The notes under the pieces are model-generated. The model worked only from the letters and a program-made list of their open reading frames with translations. It was not told the DNA's origin and did no database searches. A program made the position numbers and the translations under genes. From Campylobacterota bacterium (GTDB taxonomy: Bacteria > Babelota > Babeliae > Babelales > RVW-14), in the NCBI GenBank assembly GCA_020633995.1, contig JACKCO010000003.1, positions 372,001-436,000 on the forward strand: 64,000 nt of DNA, given 5' to 3'. Every line of letters begins with the position of its first letter. Within the stretch, counting starts at the first letter, position 1. Shown one piece after another: positions 38,957 to 48,123 of the stretch.

Positions 38957-40075
38957 ATGGTTAGAAAAATTATCAGAGTCAATCTGTTATGCTTTACGTT
39001 ATTTTCACCGGTATTTTCGTTTTACATGGATAATATCAATGATGCGCAAGGACGTAAAAAAGAAATTCAGCTTGAAGTGCTTAACTTTTTTCAACCGACA
39101 AAGCCACGCTTACAGGTTCAGGTTGTTACCGATCCTTATAGGCTTAAGTTAGCAGCACAAGATGCACTACGCTTTTTACAAGCCAATAGAAACACTAACC
39201 AGGAATGTGTGCATCCTCACAGTATGGAACATATCATTAGTGAGGAAAACGTTGAACAGACACTACAGTTTGTTATAGACACGGTTGAGAAAGATATGCA
39301 GACTCAAAATTTTCGTATTCTCGATCCCGAATTTTTAAAAGAAAACTTTTCTTATTTTAAATGGCAAGCTGATCACCAGTCAGCGACCCAGCGTAAAGTA
39401 AAGTGTGGCCCAGATGGGAAAATACGCCTGACAAACTATGCCATTTTTACGTTTGATGGGAGTCCGAAAAAAACAGAGGAGTTTTCATGTGCTTTGTATG
39501 CATTGCGTGATGAGTCTATTCAAAACAAATATACAAAGCATGAAGTCTTAAATGGAGCGCTTGAAGAGCGAGAAAATAAAGGGAAAGCAAAGCCCCTTGT
39601 ATGGCTTTCTCGCAAAGGACTTGAGGATGCGCTTATGCAAGGAACTGTCTTAGTGACCATGCCCAATGGTTCTCAACGTGTTTTTAATGTTGATCGTAAT
39701 AACGGTATTCCTTACGACCAAACACTTAAGGATATGTATGATCAAAAGCGTTATTGGTATTTTCGTGAAATACCCTTGCCTAAAAATAGTGATGCCTCAT
39801 CAGGTAAGTATCACAACCGTAATGAAGTTGTTTTCGCTGGAGACATTGATCATATTGGTATAGGCAAACTTATTGCGGTAAAGGGAAAGAATCCCGTAAC
39901 AGGCCAGGAAGAAATGCGGCTAGGTATTTTGGCAGACACTGGAGGGGCTTTTGAGAATAATTTGTACCAATTAGATTTATATGTTGGTGTTTTTAAAGAT
40001 CGTCCAGCGTTGAAAAGCTATATAAAGCAAATTCCAGAAGCTGTTGATGCGTATCTTTTATATCGATCGTCATAA
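38957..40075 (+). CDS. mltA: MltA-family lytic transglycosylase with C-terminal 3D domain
   Basis: 372 residues. A signal sequence (MVRKIIRVNLLCFTLFSPVFSF) has no lipobox, so the product is probably soluble periplasmic rather than lipid-anchored. The middle resembles the MltA domain (EVLNGALEE, KPLVWLSRKGLEDAL, GSQRVFNVDRNNGIPY). The C-terminal 3D (Asp-Asp-Asp) barrel is clear: FAGDIDHIGIGKLIAVKG, then LGILADTGGAF (Asp327) and YQLDLYVG. MltA cleaves glycan strands of peptidoglycan to 1,6-anhydro products. The start has a strong AAGGAG. The spacing between conserved blocks is shorter than in E. coli MltA, so substrate range may differ. Confidence 0.72.
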   Translation: MVRKIIRVNLLCFTLFSPVFSFYMDNINDAQGRKKEIQLEVLNFFQPTKPRLQVQVVTDPYRLKLAAQDALRFLQANRNTNQECVHPHSMEHIISEENVEQTLQFVIDTVEKDMQTQNFRILDPEFLKENFSYFKWQADHQSATQRKVKCGPDGKIRLTNYAIFTFDGSPKKTEEFSCALYALRDESIQNKYTKHEVLNGALEERENKGKAKPLVWLSRKGLEDALMQGTVLVTMPNGSQRVFNVDRNNGIPYDQTLKDMYDQKRYWYFREIPLPKNSDASSGKYHNRNEVVFAGDIDHIGIGKLIAVKGKNPVTGQEEMRLGILADTGGAFENNLYQLDLYVGVFKDRPALKSYIKQIPEAVDAYLLYRSS

Positions 40076-40076
40076 T

Positions 40077-40112
40077 AAAAAAGGGCGCATTGAGCGCCCC
40101 TTAATTTTTTTT
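40077..40112. terminator. Bidirectional Rho-independent terminator
   Basis: Stem GGGCGC/GCGCCC (40083-40088, 40094-40099), 5-nt loop, A-run on the left and T-run on the right. It lies between the convergent mltA-like and hppA genes and can serve both. Confidence 0.9.
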
Positions 40113-42099
40113 ACAGTGTTCCAAGCAGTAGTGCTAGAAGTGACATAAGCTTAATCAAGATGTTAAGCGATGGCCCTGAAGTATCCTTGAACGGATCACC
40201 CACGGTATCGCCAACAACTGCAGCTTTATGAGCATCTGATCCTTTACCACCAAGTTCACCAGATTCAATGTATTTCTTAGCGTTGTCCCATGCTCCACCT
40301 GCGTTTGCCATGGTCAATGCGAGTACAACACCAGTAAGGGTTGCGCCGGCCAAAAACCCACCAAGAGCGAGTGGTCCTTGAGAACCAAATGCGTAGCGCA
40401 TGATGATTGGTGAGGCAATAGTAATAATGCCTGGCAATAGCATTTCTTGCAATGCAGCTTGTGTGCTAATGTTAATGCAGCGTTCATAGTCAGGCTCTGC
40501 TTGGCCTTCCATGAGTCCTTTGATTTCAGAAAATTGACGACGGACTTCCATAACCATTTTCCATGCAGCACGACCAACTGAGCGCATAGTCAATGCTGAA
40601 AGCAAGAATGGCATGGTTCCACCAATAAACAATCCTGTGATGACTGATGGGATGAGTAGGTCAAGGTGTGGAATTTGTGCTTCTTGGCAGTAGGCGGCAA
40701 ATAATGTAAGTGCTGCAAATACCGCAGAGCCAATAGCAAAACCTTTTCCAAGGGCAGCTGTCATGTTGCCAAGCGTATCAAGTTTGTCGGTAATCTTGCG
40801 AACTTCAGGTCCAAAGCCGGACATTTCTGAAATACCGCCTGCGTTATCAGCAATTGGTCCATAGGCGTCAACTGTCATGGTAATACCAACTGTTGCAAGC
40901 ATAGAAACTGCTGCAAGTGAAACACCAAACAATCCACCGAAGTACTCATTGGTGATAAAGACAATAACGGCAATCGTCACAACAGGAATTACAACCGACT
41001 CAAAACCGACAGAAAGTCCGAAGATGATGTTTGTACCAGCACCAGATTTTGAAGTTTCTGCAAGCTTGCGCGTTGGGCTGCCACTGGTGTAGTGGTCAGT
41101 TACAAGACCAATAACAACGCCAGAGAGTGCACCAAGAGCAATAGCACCAAACAGGAACATATCAAGCTGCATGACTTGAAGATATGCATATGAGCCTAAA
41201 ATGAACGCGCCAATAGCAACATATGTTGAACGATGAAGCATTTGTGCAATTGATGATCTGAGTAAAAATGCTGAAAGTAAACCAACAATTGATGCCACAA
41301 GTCCGATAGCACAGAGCATGATCGGCAATGACAGATAGGCAAGCTCACCAACATACATGTTTGTTGCAAGGGCGATAGAACCAATGACCGAACCAACATA
41401 TGATTCAAAAATGTCAGCACCCATGCCCGCTGTATCACCTACACAGTCACCAACGTTATCTGCAATAACTGCTGGGTTACGAGGATCGTCTTCAGGGATA
41501 CCGAGCTCAACCTTACCAACCAGGTCAGCACCAACGTCAGCAGCTTTGGTATAAATACCGCCACCAACACGAGCAAACAGTGCAATTGAGCTAGCGCCAA
41601 GGCCGTAGCACGTTAAAATACGAATAAAATCAAAATTGTTGTTTTGTGCGAAGAGATAGAAAATAATGCCAAGACCAAGCAGCCCCAAGCTTGCAACAAC
41701 AAAACCCATGACAGAGCCACCAAGGAGTGCAGTCAAGAATGCTGCACGTTCACCTTGCTCTTTTGCTTGAATGCAGGTTGATTCGTTAGCTTGTGTCGCG
41801 GCTTTCATGCCAATAAAGCCGGCAAACATAGAAGAAAGGGCGCCACATGTGTACGCAATGGCGCAAGCAATATTGAGAAAGAGCCAAATTGCCATAAAGG
41901 CAAAGGCAATAACACCGGCAAGGATACTATATTCTTGGTACAGAAAGGCCATCGCACCTTTTCTGATCAGGCTAGCAATATAAGCAGCATCTTTTTCGCT
42001 ATGCTTAAATGAGCTAACACTTTTGAAAATAGCCAAAGTAAGCGCAATGCCAACGGCAGAAATTCCGGTAAAAATTCCCAAATACGCTTGTAACTCCAT
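40111..42099 (-). CDS. hppA: Membrane-bound ion-translocating pyrophosphatase
   Basis: 662 residues with about 16 predicted membrane spans. It hydrolyses cytosolic PPi to pump H+ and/or Na+. Active-site loops are intact: [54 protein letters not shown] and [14 protein letters not shown]. The segment [14 protein letters not shown] has Ala where K+-independent enzymes have Lys, so a K+-dependent type is predicted. Pumped ion cannot be decided by eye. Shine-Dalgarno AAGGAG; 48 bp downstream of bamA. Confidence 0.95.
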   Translation of the reverse strand: MELQAYLGIFTGISAVGIALTLAIFKSVSSFKHSEKDAAYIASLIRKGAMAFLYQEYSILAGVIAFAFMAIWLFLNIACAIAYTCGALSSMFAGFIGMKAATQANESTCIQAKEQGERAAFLTALLGGSVMGFVVASLGLLGLGIIFYLFAQNNNFDFIRILTCYGLGASSIALFARVGGGIYTKAADVGADLVGKVELGIPEDDPRNPAVIADNVGDCVGDTAGMGADIFESYVGSVIGSIALATNMYVGELAYLSLPIMLCAIGLVASIVGLLSAFLLRSSIAQMLHRSTYVAIGAFILGSYAYLQVMQLDMFLFGAIALGALSGVVIGLVTDHYTSGSPTRKLAETSKSGAGTNIIFGLSVGFESVVIPVVTIAVIVFITNEYFGGLFGVSLAAVSMLATVGITMTVDAYGPIADNAGGISEMSGFGPEVRKITDKLDTLGNMTAALGKGFAIGSAVFAALTLFAAYCQEAQIPHLDLLIPSVITGLFIGGTMPFLLSALTMRSVGRAAWKMVMEVRRQFSEIKGLMEGQAEPDYERCINISTQAALQEMLLPGIITIASPIIMRYAFGSQGPLALGGFLAGATLTGVVLALTMANAGGAWDNAKKYIESGELGGKGSDAHKAAVVGDTVGDPFKDTSGPSLNILIKLMSLLALLLGTL

Positions 42100-42147
42100 A
42101 AAAAGGACTCCTTATGAAAAATAAAAACAGTTATGAATTAGTTGTTA

Positions 42148-44580
42148 TTACCACGCATATTGCATTTGTAAATGGAATTCGTGAGCAGATTCCCCATCTT
42201 GCTTTCTACGGTCTAGCTTGAATCCCCAATCGATCTTTGCAGGCATTGGTTGCATTAAGTTAATACCAAACCCAACAGAGTGTCGAAGATCAAATCTATC
42301 ACGTTTTATAGAAAGTGTCGATGGTAAGTCTCTTTTTGGGGTACTCCAGCCAGCACCAGCGTCATAAAAGACGTGCCCACGCATCGAATAGTCGGGGATG
42401 AGGGGAAAGATAAGTTCGGTGTTGAAAAGTATTGCAGCTCGCGCTCCCAGTGGGTCATTTCGATCAGTTGCTGGGCCAATGCTGCCCCATACAAAACCAC
42501 GGACTGTTGTTTGTCCACCCATGTGAAAGAGTTCTTTGTAAGGGATCATTTTTTCATCAACAATGTGGTCTACGTATCCGGCTTTGCCGTGTACTACCAG
42601 CACCAGATCATCTTTGCCAATTAAGGCCGTATAGTAGCTTGCTTCAAGTTCTGTTTTCCAAAAGCTAAATTCATCATTGACTAATGGTAATGCTGTTTTG
42701 GCACCAAGGCAGACTCGATAGCCCGCACTTGGAAACATTTGGTGGTTACGGGTATCCTTGACCAGGTTGAGTGATAGCCATTGCAGTGTGCCCGTTTCAA
42801 AAGTTCTACGTAAGATGACTTGGAAGATATCTTGTCCCACTCCAGGAGGGGCGATTGGTGTATTTTTATTGCGGATGTCTTCGATGCCAATCTCTCCAAC
42901 AAGCTGCAGATGCTTGTCAATTTTTGGCATAGCAATACCGTATTGGAAATAACCACCAGTAACTTTTTGAATTGGAGTTCTGGTCACACTTACCCACTGG
43001 TCATACTCATCCCATTTTTTGTATAAAAATATACCACCAGCAACATTGCTGTCTAAGATGTGAGGATCCAGAAAGTGCCCTTCAAGTTTTTGAATGCGGT
43101 GCCTGCTTCCCTGAAGCATTGCGCCAACGTCATAACCCAAGCCAAATAAGTTAGTTTTTTGTAAAACAAACTGCCCGCGCAATGATGGTCGAGGTGTGTG
43201 AACGTCAGAACCGTATGAGAGATTAAAGTTAAATTGCCCGGTCTTTGTTTCTTTGACGTTAATTTCAAGATCAGCAAGATCTTCTGAGAGTCTGTGAATA
43301 CGCCAGTTAACGCCGCTGCCACGTTCAAAATAGCTTAGGTATTCAACCGCTGATTGTGATTTTTTCAAATTATTGGTGGTAATCAAGTCGCCTTCTGCTA
43401 TTTCAAGTTGACGTCTAATGACTTTGTCACGGGTAATTGTGTTACCGGTAATTAAAATTCTGTTAACGTACAAACGACTACCGCGCTCAGATTGAAATGT
43501 TACATCGACAGTTTTTGTCACGTCGTTTGGTTTTACCTGTGGGTAGACGTCGGCATGAATGTAACCCTTTTCTCCCCACAAATCTTTAAGGCGGTTGATC
43601 GAGGCCATCATTTTTTCTTGCGAAAACGCCTGGCCTTTTTCAAGAGAGACATGTTTGAGCAGTTCGCTTTCAGTAAAGAATTCATCGCCAGGAGCCGATA
43701 TCTCATCAAGCGTGTACTGGTCGCCTTCTTGGATATAGAAAGTAACCTCTATCGAGCGTTTGTCTTGAGAGAACTGAACGTCAGTTTTAGCAACGCGTGC
43801 ATTCAAGTACCCTTGGTTGCGATAGTAAAACTCAATGCGATGACGGTCAATTTCAACAATCTCATCTGCGTATGCCCCCGCACCATCCATGAATGCAAGC
43901 AGCCACATTTCACGAGTTTGAATAATGTTGCGCAGTCTGCGTTCAGGTATTTTTTGTGCGCCAACAAAATAAACTCGTTTTAAAATTGACTTTGCACCTT
44001 CGACAACAGTAAAAAGGGCAGTTGCTTTGTCAGGATTTTGTGCATTGGGGATAATCTTGCCCTCAACACTAACTGCATGATGGCCCTCTTCTCGATAGAT
44101 TTTTTCAATATCGCGTTCAATTTTTTGTACGACTTCTTCGTCAACGCTTACCAGTTTTGCCAAATTTAATTTTTCTTTGATGGTTTTTGTTTTGACCGAG
44201 TGATTACCAGTAAACTGCAATTGTTCAAGGAGCTTTTTTTCTTGAACGTGTATTTCAAGATTTATTGATTTTTCATCAATTTCTTCTCCTTCAAGTTGTA
44301 CTTGGCGAAAGTGACCCAGGTCATACAGGTTTTTGATGGCAATGCTGCTTTTTTTTGGATCAAAAACTTCACCTTTGCGATAGGGGAGTTTATTTAAAAT
44401 AATTTCTTTGCCGATATACTTGTTGCCTACAACAGAAATGTTTTTAATAACTGGTTGGTTTATGGCATCTTCTTGCGCGAAAGCGAGTGAGCTAAGAAGG
44501 GTAGATGCTATCAGTAGTACGCTTAACACCTGAAAAAAACGACGTTTTTTTGGCCATGCACTTGTTTGAAGGCGTATCAT
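42148..44580 (-). CDS. bamA: Outer membrane protein assembly factor BamA
   Basis: 810 residues, the usual Omp85 length. A signal peptide (VLLIASTLLSSLAFA) is followed by five POTRA domains (first IKNISVVGNKYI; fifth with LYVNRILITGNTITRDKVIRRQL), then a C-terminal 16-strand barrel with the conserved lid motif VRGF (TTVRGFVWG), plus GINLMQPMPAKIDWGF near the end. It ends in Trp where Phe is more common. It inserts beta-barrel proteins into the outer membrane, so the organism is a diderm. Own promoter predicted upstream; hppA follows. Confidence 0.96.
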   Translation of the reverse strand: MIRLQTSAWPKKRRFFQVLSVLLIASTLLSSLAFAQEDAINQPVIKNISVVGNKYIGKEIILNKLPYRKGEVFDPKKSSIAIKNLYDLGHFRQVQLEGEEIDEKSINLEIHVQEKKLLEQLQFTGNHSVKTKTIKEKLNLAKLVSVDEEVVQKIERDIEKIYREEGHHAVSVEGKIIPNAQNPDKATALFTVVEGAKSILKRVYFVGAQKIPERRLRNIIQTREMWLLAFMDGAGAYADEIVEIDRHRIEFYYRNQGYLNARVAKTDVQFSQDKRSIEVTFYIQEGDQYTLDEISAPGDEFFTESELLKHVSLEKGQAFSQEKMMASINRLKDLWGEKGYIHADVYPQVKPNDVTKTVDVTFQSERGSRLYVNRILITGNTITRDKVIRRQLEIAEGDLITTNNLKKSQSAVEYLSYFERGSGVNWRIHRLSEDLADLEINVKETKTGQFNFNLSYGSDVHTPRPSLRGQFVLQKTNLFGLGYDVGAMLQGSRHRIQKLEGHFLDPHILDSNVAGGIFLYKKWDEYDQWVSVTRTPIQKVTGGYFQYGIAMPKIDKHLQLVGEIGIEDIRNKNTPIAPPGVGQDIFQVILRRTFETGTLQWLSLNLVKDTRNHQMFPSAGYRVCLGAKTALPLVNDEFSFWKTELEASYYTALIGKDDLVLVVHGKAGYVDHIVDEKMIPYKELFHMGGQTTVRGFVWGSIGPATDRNDPLGARAAILFNTELIFPLIPDYSMRGHVFYDAGAGWSTPKRDLPSTLSIKRDRFDLRHSVGFGINLMQPMPAKIDWGFKLDRRKQDGESAHEFHLQMQYAW

Positions 44581-44674
44581 TACGTTTTTACCTCAAGAAT
44601 TTTTTCGTGGGAAAATTGTGCTTTTTATTACCGGCATGGTCAATTCAGTGATAGCAAAAAATTTGACCATGTAG

Positions 44675-44703
44675 ATAGTAGGATATGATATAGACTTGGT
44701 CAA
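44675..44703 (-). promoter_or_regulatory. Predicted promoter of bamA
   Basis: Minus strand TTGACC (44703-44698), 17-bp spacer, TACTAT (44680-44675). The heptamer TGGTCAA occurs at 44637-44643 and 44697-44703, and inverted at 44663-44669, so the -35 lies within a repeated motif that could be an operator. Confidence 0.6.
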
Positions 44704-44751
44704 AAAAAGCTAGGGTTTTGCCCGTCTTGTACACACGTTCCACTCAGTGTT

Positions 44752-46353
44752 TTACCTAAGATGTCTGTAGACAGCATTGAATTCTGCTTTTTCTGAAACA
44801 TCATCAGGTTTCCAATATTTTATTTTTTCTTTAAAGCTATCAATCAATGAAAGAGGGAGTTGTGCTTGAACAAGTGGTGTTGTTTGGCCATGTTTTGCAA
44901 GCGATACTGTTACATCGCCCGTGTTGAGGTAAATATTGAGGTCAACATCGGCCTCTTGTTTTTGTTCAAGTACGTGTAAGAAAAGTGGTGTTAAGATGAC
45001 CATCGGTAACGGCGTCATGAATGTTATAGGACTACCTTCTTCTATTCGCCAGGAAATAAACCAAAACTCTTTGTGCGTGGGGTCTTTGCTTTTTCGAACA
45101 AGTGCCTGCGGGTTATCAAACAGGCTCTCAGGGCTTCTGGCTGGCAGTGCGGGTGCTTGTGTGCTATCAGCCTGCACAAGCTTAGTAGTTACTTTTTCTG
45201 CAGCGTTTGTTTTTGTTTTTTGAGTGGGTGCTTCAACCATCATCTTTGCCTGGGTGATGTTTTTATTGGTTTTTGGGTCGATGAGCTGAGCGTTTATTCT
45301 TCGGTCACTGTAATAACGCTTTGAGCTAATCCAATCAGATGTTTGTACGTAGTCTTCTTGAGAATAAAGATGAAAAAGGTGTTTGAACATACTGTGTGCA
45401 CAAAGTGGTTCAGTCTCTGGTTGGATAGGGGTTGCAAACATGACAAGGTGGTCGATAGTGAGGGATTTGTTTGTTGGAACGTAGTCATAAATTTTTTGAT
45501 CAGCTTTTTCTGCAGCTTCTTCTTTGTTTGGCAGCGTTGCAAGTAAATCAAACATTTTTTTGATGCTTTCGTGCTCTTCTTCGTCGTCAGAAAAACGTGC
45601 TTGAAAATCGTGGGTGTTGAGTGCTTGTTTGATTGCAGCAAGATTGAGGCAAACATTGCCTCCATGACTGTGAGTAAGTAAACGAATTTTTGGATAAATA
45701 CCTCGAGTGTGATAATCTTCGAGCTCTTGACTGAGTGCGTTGTACAACCTTATTGCTTCAAACCGGCGACTGTTTTGGCTGATCAGGCCACTCCAACCAA
45801 AGGTGTAGTATATGTTTTCTTGGCTATCTTGAGTGAGCCAGTGCTGAACCTCATCGTAGGCTTTTAAGATGGGGTAGGCGCCGTATTTTCTGTTGTTGTT
45901 TTGTTTTAGGTCAAATGTAGGGGTAACTTTTACCAGACCACGTTGCAAGATTGCCTGATCTTTAAAATAAAATTCATCCTGGCGCATACCTTTGACCACT
46001 TTACGGTAGGTTGTCCCTGAAATTTGATCTTGCAGCACTTTTGCAAAACTAAATAAACCAAGTAGAGAACCGAATGATCCATGCACAAAAACATTAAGCC
46101 AAACTTGTTTGTGGCCAGGTTTGTCTCTATGATGGTTGTTTATTTGTTTTGACCAGTCAAATGAATACAAGAGTCCTTTTTGAAATTTTTTGCCCTTAGA
46201 TGTAAATAACAGATATGCACCGGCAAAAACAAGAGCTCCAAACAGAACAAATAAAAGAAATTTTTTTTCAGTTTTCATGGGCTTTGAGACGGTTAGTTGG
46301 AAAAAGGTTTTTGTTGTAGTAATCTTTTCCCGACCTAGGTTATTGTGCGCCAT
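44752..46353 (-). CDS. Membrane-anchored alpha/beta-hydrolase (lipase-like)
   Basis: 533 residues as the longest reading. A Met at 46278 (residue 26) begins the membrane anchor MKTEKKFLLFVLFGALVFAGAYLLF and may be the true start; neither has a good Shine-Dalgarno. The extracytoplasmic part has the hydrolase-fold pieces: NVFVHGSFGSLLGL (oxyanion HG) and the nucleophile elbow LLTHSHGGNVCLN (Ser229). The catalytic Asp and His cannot be assigned with confidence. A low-complexity linker (residues ~385-425) precedes a beta-rich C-terminus. Lipase or esterase activity is inferred from motifs only. Divergent from the RING-like gene. Confidence 0.7.
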   Translation of the reverse strand: MAHNNLGREKITTTKTFFQLTVSKPMKTEKKFLLFVLFGALVFAGAYLLFTSKGKKFQKGLLYSFDWSKQINNHHRDKPGHKQVWLNVFVHGSFGSLLGLFSFAKVLQDQISGTTYRKVVKGMRQDEFYFKDQAILQRGLVKVTPTFDLKQNNNRKYGAYPILKAYDEVQHWLTQDSQENIYYTFGWSGLISQNSRRFEAIRLYNALSQELEDYHTRGIYPKIRLLTHSHGGNVCLNLAAIKQALNTHDFQARFSDDEEEHESIKKMFDLLATLPNKEEAAEKADQKIYDYVPTNKSLTIDHLVMFATPIQPETEPLCAHSMFKHLFHLYSQEDYVQTSDWISSKRYYSDRRINAQLIDPKTNKNITQAKMMVEAPTQKTKTNAAEKVTTKLVQADSTQAPALPARSPESLFDNPQALVRKSKDPTHKEFWFISWRIEEGSPITFMTPLPMVILTPLFLHVLEQKQEADVDLNIYLNTGDVTVSLAKHGQTTPLVQAQLPLSLIDSFKEKIKYWKPDDVSEKAEFNAVYRHLR

Positions 46354-46421
46354 GGCGCATTATCTTACATGTAAGGACAGGACAATATCATTAGCCTATC
46401 CAGAATTTGAAAGGCTGACAA

Positions 46422-47360
46422 ATGATTTCGGCCAAAAAAATAAAAATAATCGTGTTGTTTTTTTCTCTAGTGGTCTGTTTTGAGGTATTTATAAAGGCAG
46501 ACGTAGTAGATATTTTAGAAAAAATGTCAATTAGGCAAAAGGTTTGTTTGGCATCAGCCCTTGCTCGTGTGCCGCTTATGACTTTTGTCAGTACTGCTAG
46601 TTACGAGCATGAGCGAGATTTAAAGTGCCTTTGTGCAACGCTTGCAGACGGCGCTCGACTTGCAGGTACCATCAGTGCACTTGACCGATTTGAGCGTGAT
46701 GGGTATTGGTATGCACTTGCATCATGCGGGGTTGATGGAGTGAGTTTGCTTGATAACATGATGTTTGGGTATTTTGAGCAGGATGATGGTGACAGCTCGT
46801 ACATCGACCAGGAAGATGAGCAACGCTATTTTGACTGGACACAAATTAAGTTTGGTTTGCTTGAAGGTGTATTTGCAGGATTGCACCTGTTGTGCGATAA
46901 ACTCGATCAAGGTGTTGCTAGACCACATAGACCACATTTGTGTGCGTTTTTGTTTAGCCTTGAGCGCTTTTGTCGTTGCGCTGGAGAGTATAGCAAAAAA
47001 CAGGAAAGCGTTTCCTGGCATTGGGGGACTGGTGCAAGCGCAATGGCAGTAGTTTATTTCTTGGCCAAGTTTATGCGACATGGTGGTGAGGAAGGTGGAC
47101 GTTGTATTGAGTTGGGCAAAAAAACTGAAAGTTGTCCTATTTGTTTGGGAGGTTTTATAGAGCAACAACAGACTGGCGTTAAGTTCAAATATCATGTGGC
47201 AAAAGAGACGGTGCATGTTTTTTGCAATGACTGCATAGAGCAAGCGGTTGCTGCAAAAGATGAGTGCCCTCTGTGCCGTGTGGAGTCACAACAATACACC
47301 CAGCTGCAAGCTGACGCGTTCTTTGAGCGGGATGGCAGGCTATTTGTAGATATTGAATGA
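46422..47360 (+). CDS. Secreted protein with a C-terminal RING-like zinc finger
   Basis: 312 residues. Signal peptide (KIKIIVLFFSLVVCFEVFIKA), a helical Cys-rich middle region, and a C-terminal RING-type finger: C238-x2-C241, H265-x2-C268-x2-C271, x10, C282-x2-C285, with the classical VHVFCNDCIEQA core and CPLCR end. The usual ligand-3 Cys just before the His is absent (Thr263-Val264 there); His258 might replace it. RING fingers recruit E2 enzymes in eukaryotic ubiquitin ligation, so a secreted bacterial one suggests a host-directed effector. E3 activity is unproven. It stands next to the hydrolase gene and ends at a terminator. Confidence 0.78.
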   Translation: MISAKKIKIIVLFFSLVVCFEVFIKADVVDILEKMSIRQKVCLASALARVPLMTFVSTASYEHERDLKCLCATLADGARLAGTISALDRFERDGYWYALASCGVDGVSLLDNMMFGYFEQDDGDSSYIDQEDEQRYFDWTQIKFGLLEGVFAGLHLLCDKLDQGVARPHRPHLCAFLFSLERFCRCAGEYSKKQESVSWHWGTGASAMAVVYFLAKFMRHGGEEGGRCIELGKKTESCPICLGGFIEQQQTGVKFKYHVAKETVHVFCNDCIEQAVAAKDECPLCRVESQQYTQLQADAFFERDGRLFVDIE

Positions 47361-47365
47361 GAGGA

Positions 47366-47393
47366 GGGGCCGCGAATGCGGCCCCTGTTTTTT
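47366..47393 (+). terminator. Rho-independent terminator of the RING-like gene
   Basis: Stem GGGGCCGC/GCGGCCCC (47366-47373, 47378-47385), 4-nt loop, then TGTTTTTT. It abuts the 3' end of the convergent gene. A related hairpin lies at 48094-48118. Confidence 0.9.
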
Positions 47394-47937
47394 ATTCTGA
47401 TTTTTTGGTTTTAGTAGGTTTTGTGAGGTAGAAATAGCTCGCAGCCATGCCTCCAATACCTAGCAATCCTGCACCAATACAGAGATCGTTGAGTGCGGTG
47501 TTTTGCAGGGCTAATGACGTGTCCATTTGGGTAATGGAGTTATTGATTAGAGATTGGGAGTTATGTATTTCTGATTGGATATCGTTTAGGTGATATTTAT
47601 ACATTCCCATCAGCTCTTCTATATAAAGAACCATTCTTTCGCTGTCCGGGATGCATTTTGCTGCTTCTCGCAAGGAAAATTGAGCTTTACGTACATGCTT
47701 GACTGCTTCTTGCCAGTTACTAGTTGTTGCTTGCAATCTACGATATGAGTGGTAAAGCAAGCTAGCACCGCTGCCAATACAGCCTCCAAAAAACATACTT
47801 TTAAAGGTTTCCCCTGCTGTTAGGGGCCATGTAGCTTTTTTTTGATTGTTGTTATCACTCATAGCTTGTACTTGTTGTCCAGCACCCACTGCGAGTGTCA
47901 TTGAAAGCAGTAATGCTTTAGAAAAACGATTAATCAT
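47392..47937 (-). CDS. Small secreted/membrane-anchored protein, family member 1
   Basis: 181 residues from the Met at 47937. The ATG four codons upstream is part of the Shine-Dalgarno (GGAGG) and is rejected. Signal peptide MINRFSKALLLSMTLAVGAG ending in VQAM. A hydrophobic Gly-rich patch (SMFFGGCIGSGASLLYHSYR), a helical middle and a C-terminal transmembrane segment (CIGAGLLGIGGMAASYFYL) with a short Lys-rich tail follow. Same plan as the two genes upstream, but the mature part has diverged. Function unknown. Confidence 0.75.
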   Translation of the reverse strand: MINRFSKALLLSMTLAVGAGQQVQAMSDNNNQKKATWPLTAGETFKSMFFGGCIGSGASLLYHSYRRLQATTSNWQEAVKHVRKAQFSLREAAKCIPDSERMVLYIEELMGMYKYHLNDIQSEIHNSQSLINNSITQMDTSLALQNTALNDLCIGAGLLGIGGMAASYFYLTKPTKTKKSE

Positions 47938-48048
47938 AATAACCTCCATAGTTATTTGTTATATTCAAGCCCTGAGCTGGAGACCTAAGTTGCAAGCACC
48001 TACGCCGGTGTATTGAGTACTGTGGGCTTTAAATTATTGGCAAAAAAT
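47911..48048. repeat. 138-bp exact direct repeat, copy 1 (leader and signal-peptide DNA)
   Basis: Identical to 49320-49457. It covers the first codons of family member 1 and its 5' leader. It contains an inverted repeat AAGCCC/GGGCTT (47967-47972, 48024-48029) enclosing a small hairpin CACC/GGTG (47997-48000, 48007-48010), so the leader RNA may be structured. Confidence 0.85.
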
Positions 48049-48093
48049 GAAAAGAACTATTCAAATAATACGCTTAGTTTAAGTTATTAGCAG

Positions 48094-48118
48094 GGGGCCG
48101 CAGTACAAATGCGGCCCC
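48094..48118. terminator. GC-rich hairpin after family member 2
   Basis: Stem GGGGCCGC/GCGGCCCC with a 9-nt loop, matching the arms of the hairpin at 47366-47385 and flanked by a similar CCCCTGTT...TTCTGAT stretch. No T-run follows on the minus strand, so it may work as an RNA 3' stabiliser or be a decayed copy of the terminator. Confidence 0.45.
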
Positions 48119-48123
48119 TGTTC

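Noticed and set aside
46190..46483. Plus-strand frame overlapping the hydrolase 5' end
   Set aside because: It is antisense to the hydrolase anchor and ends inside the RING-like gene's signal region; both flanking genes are better supported.
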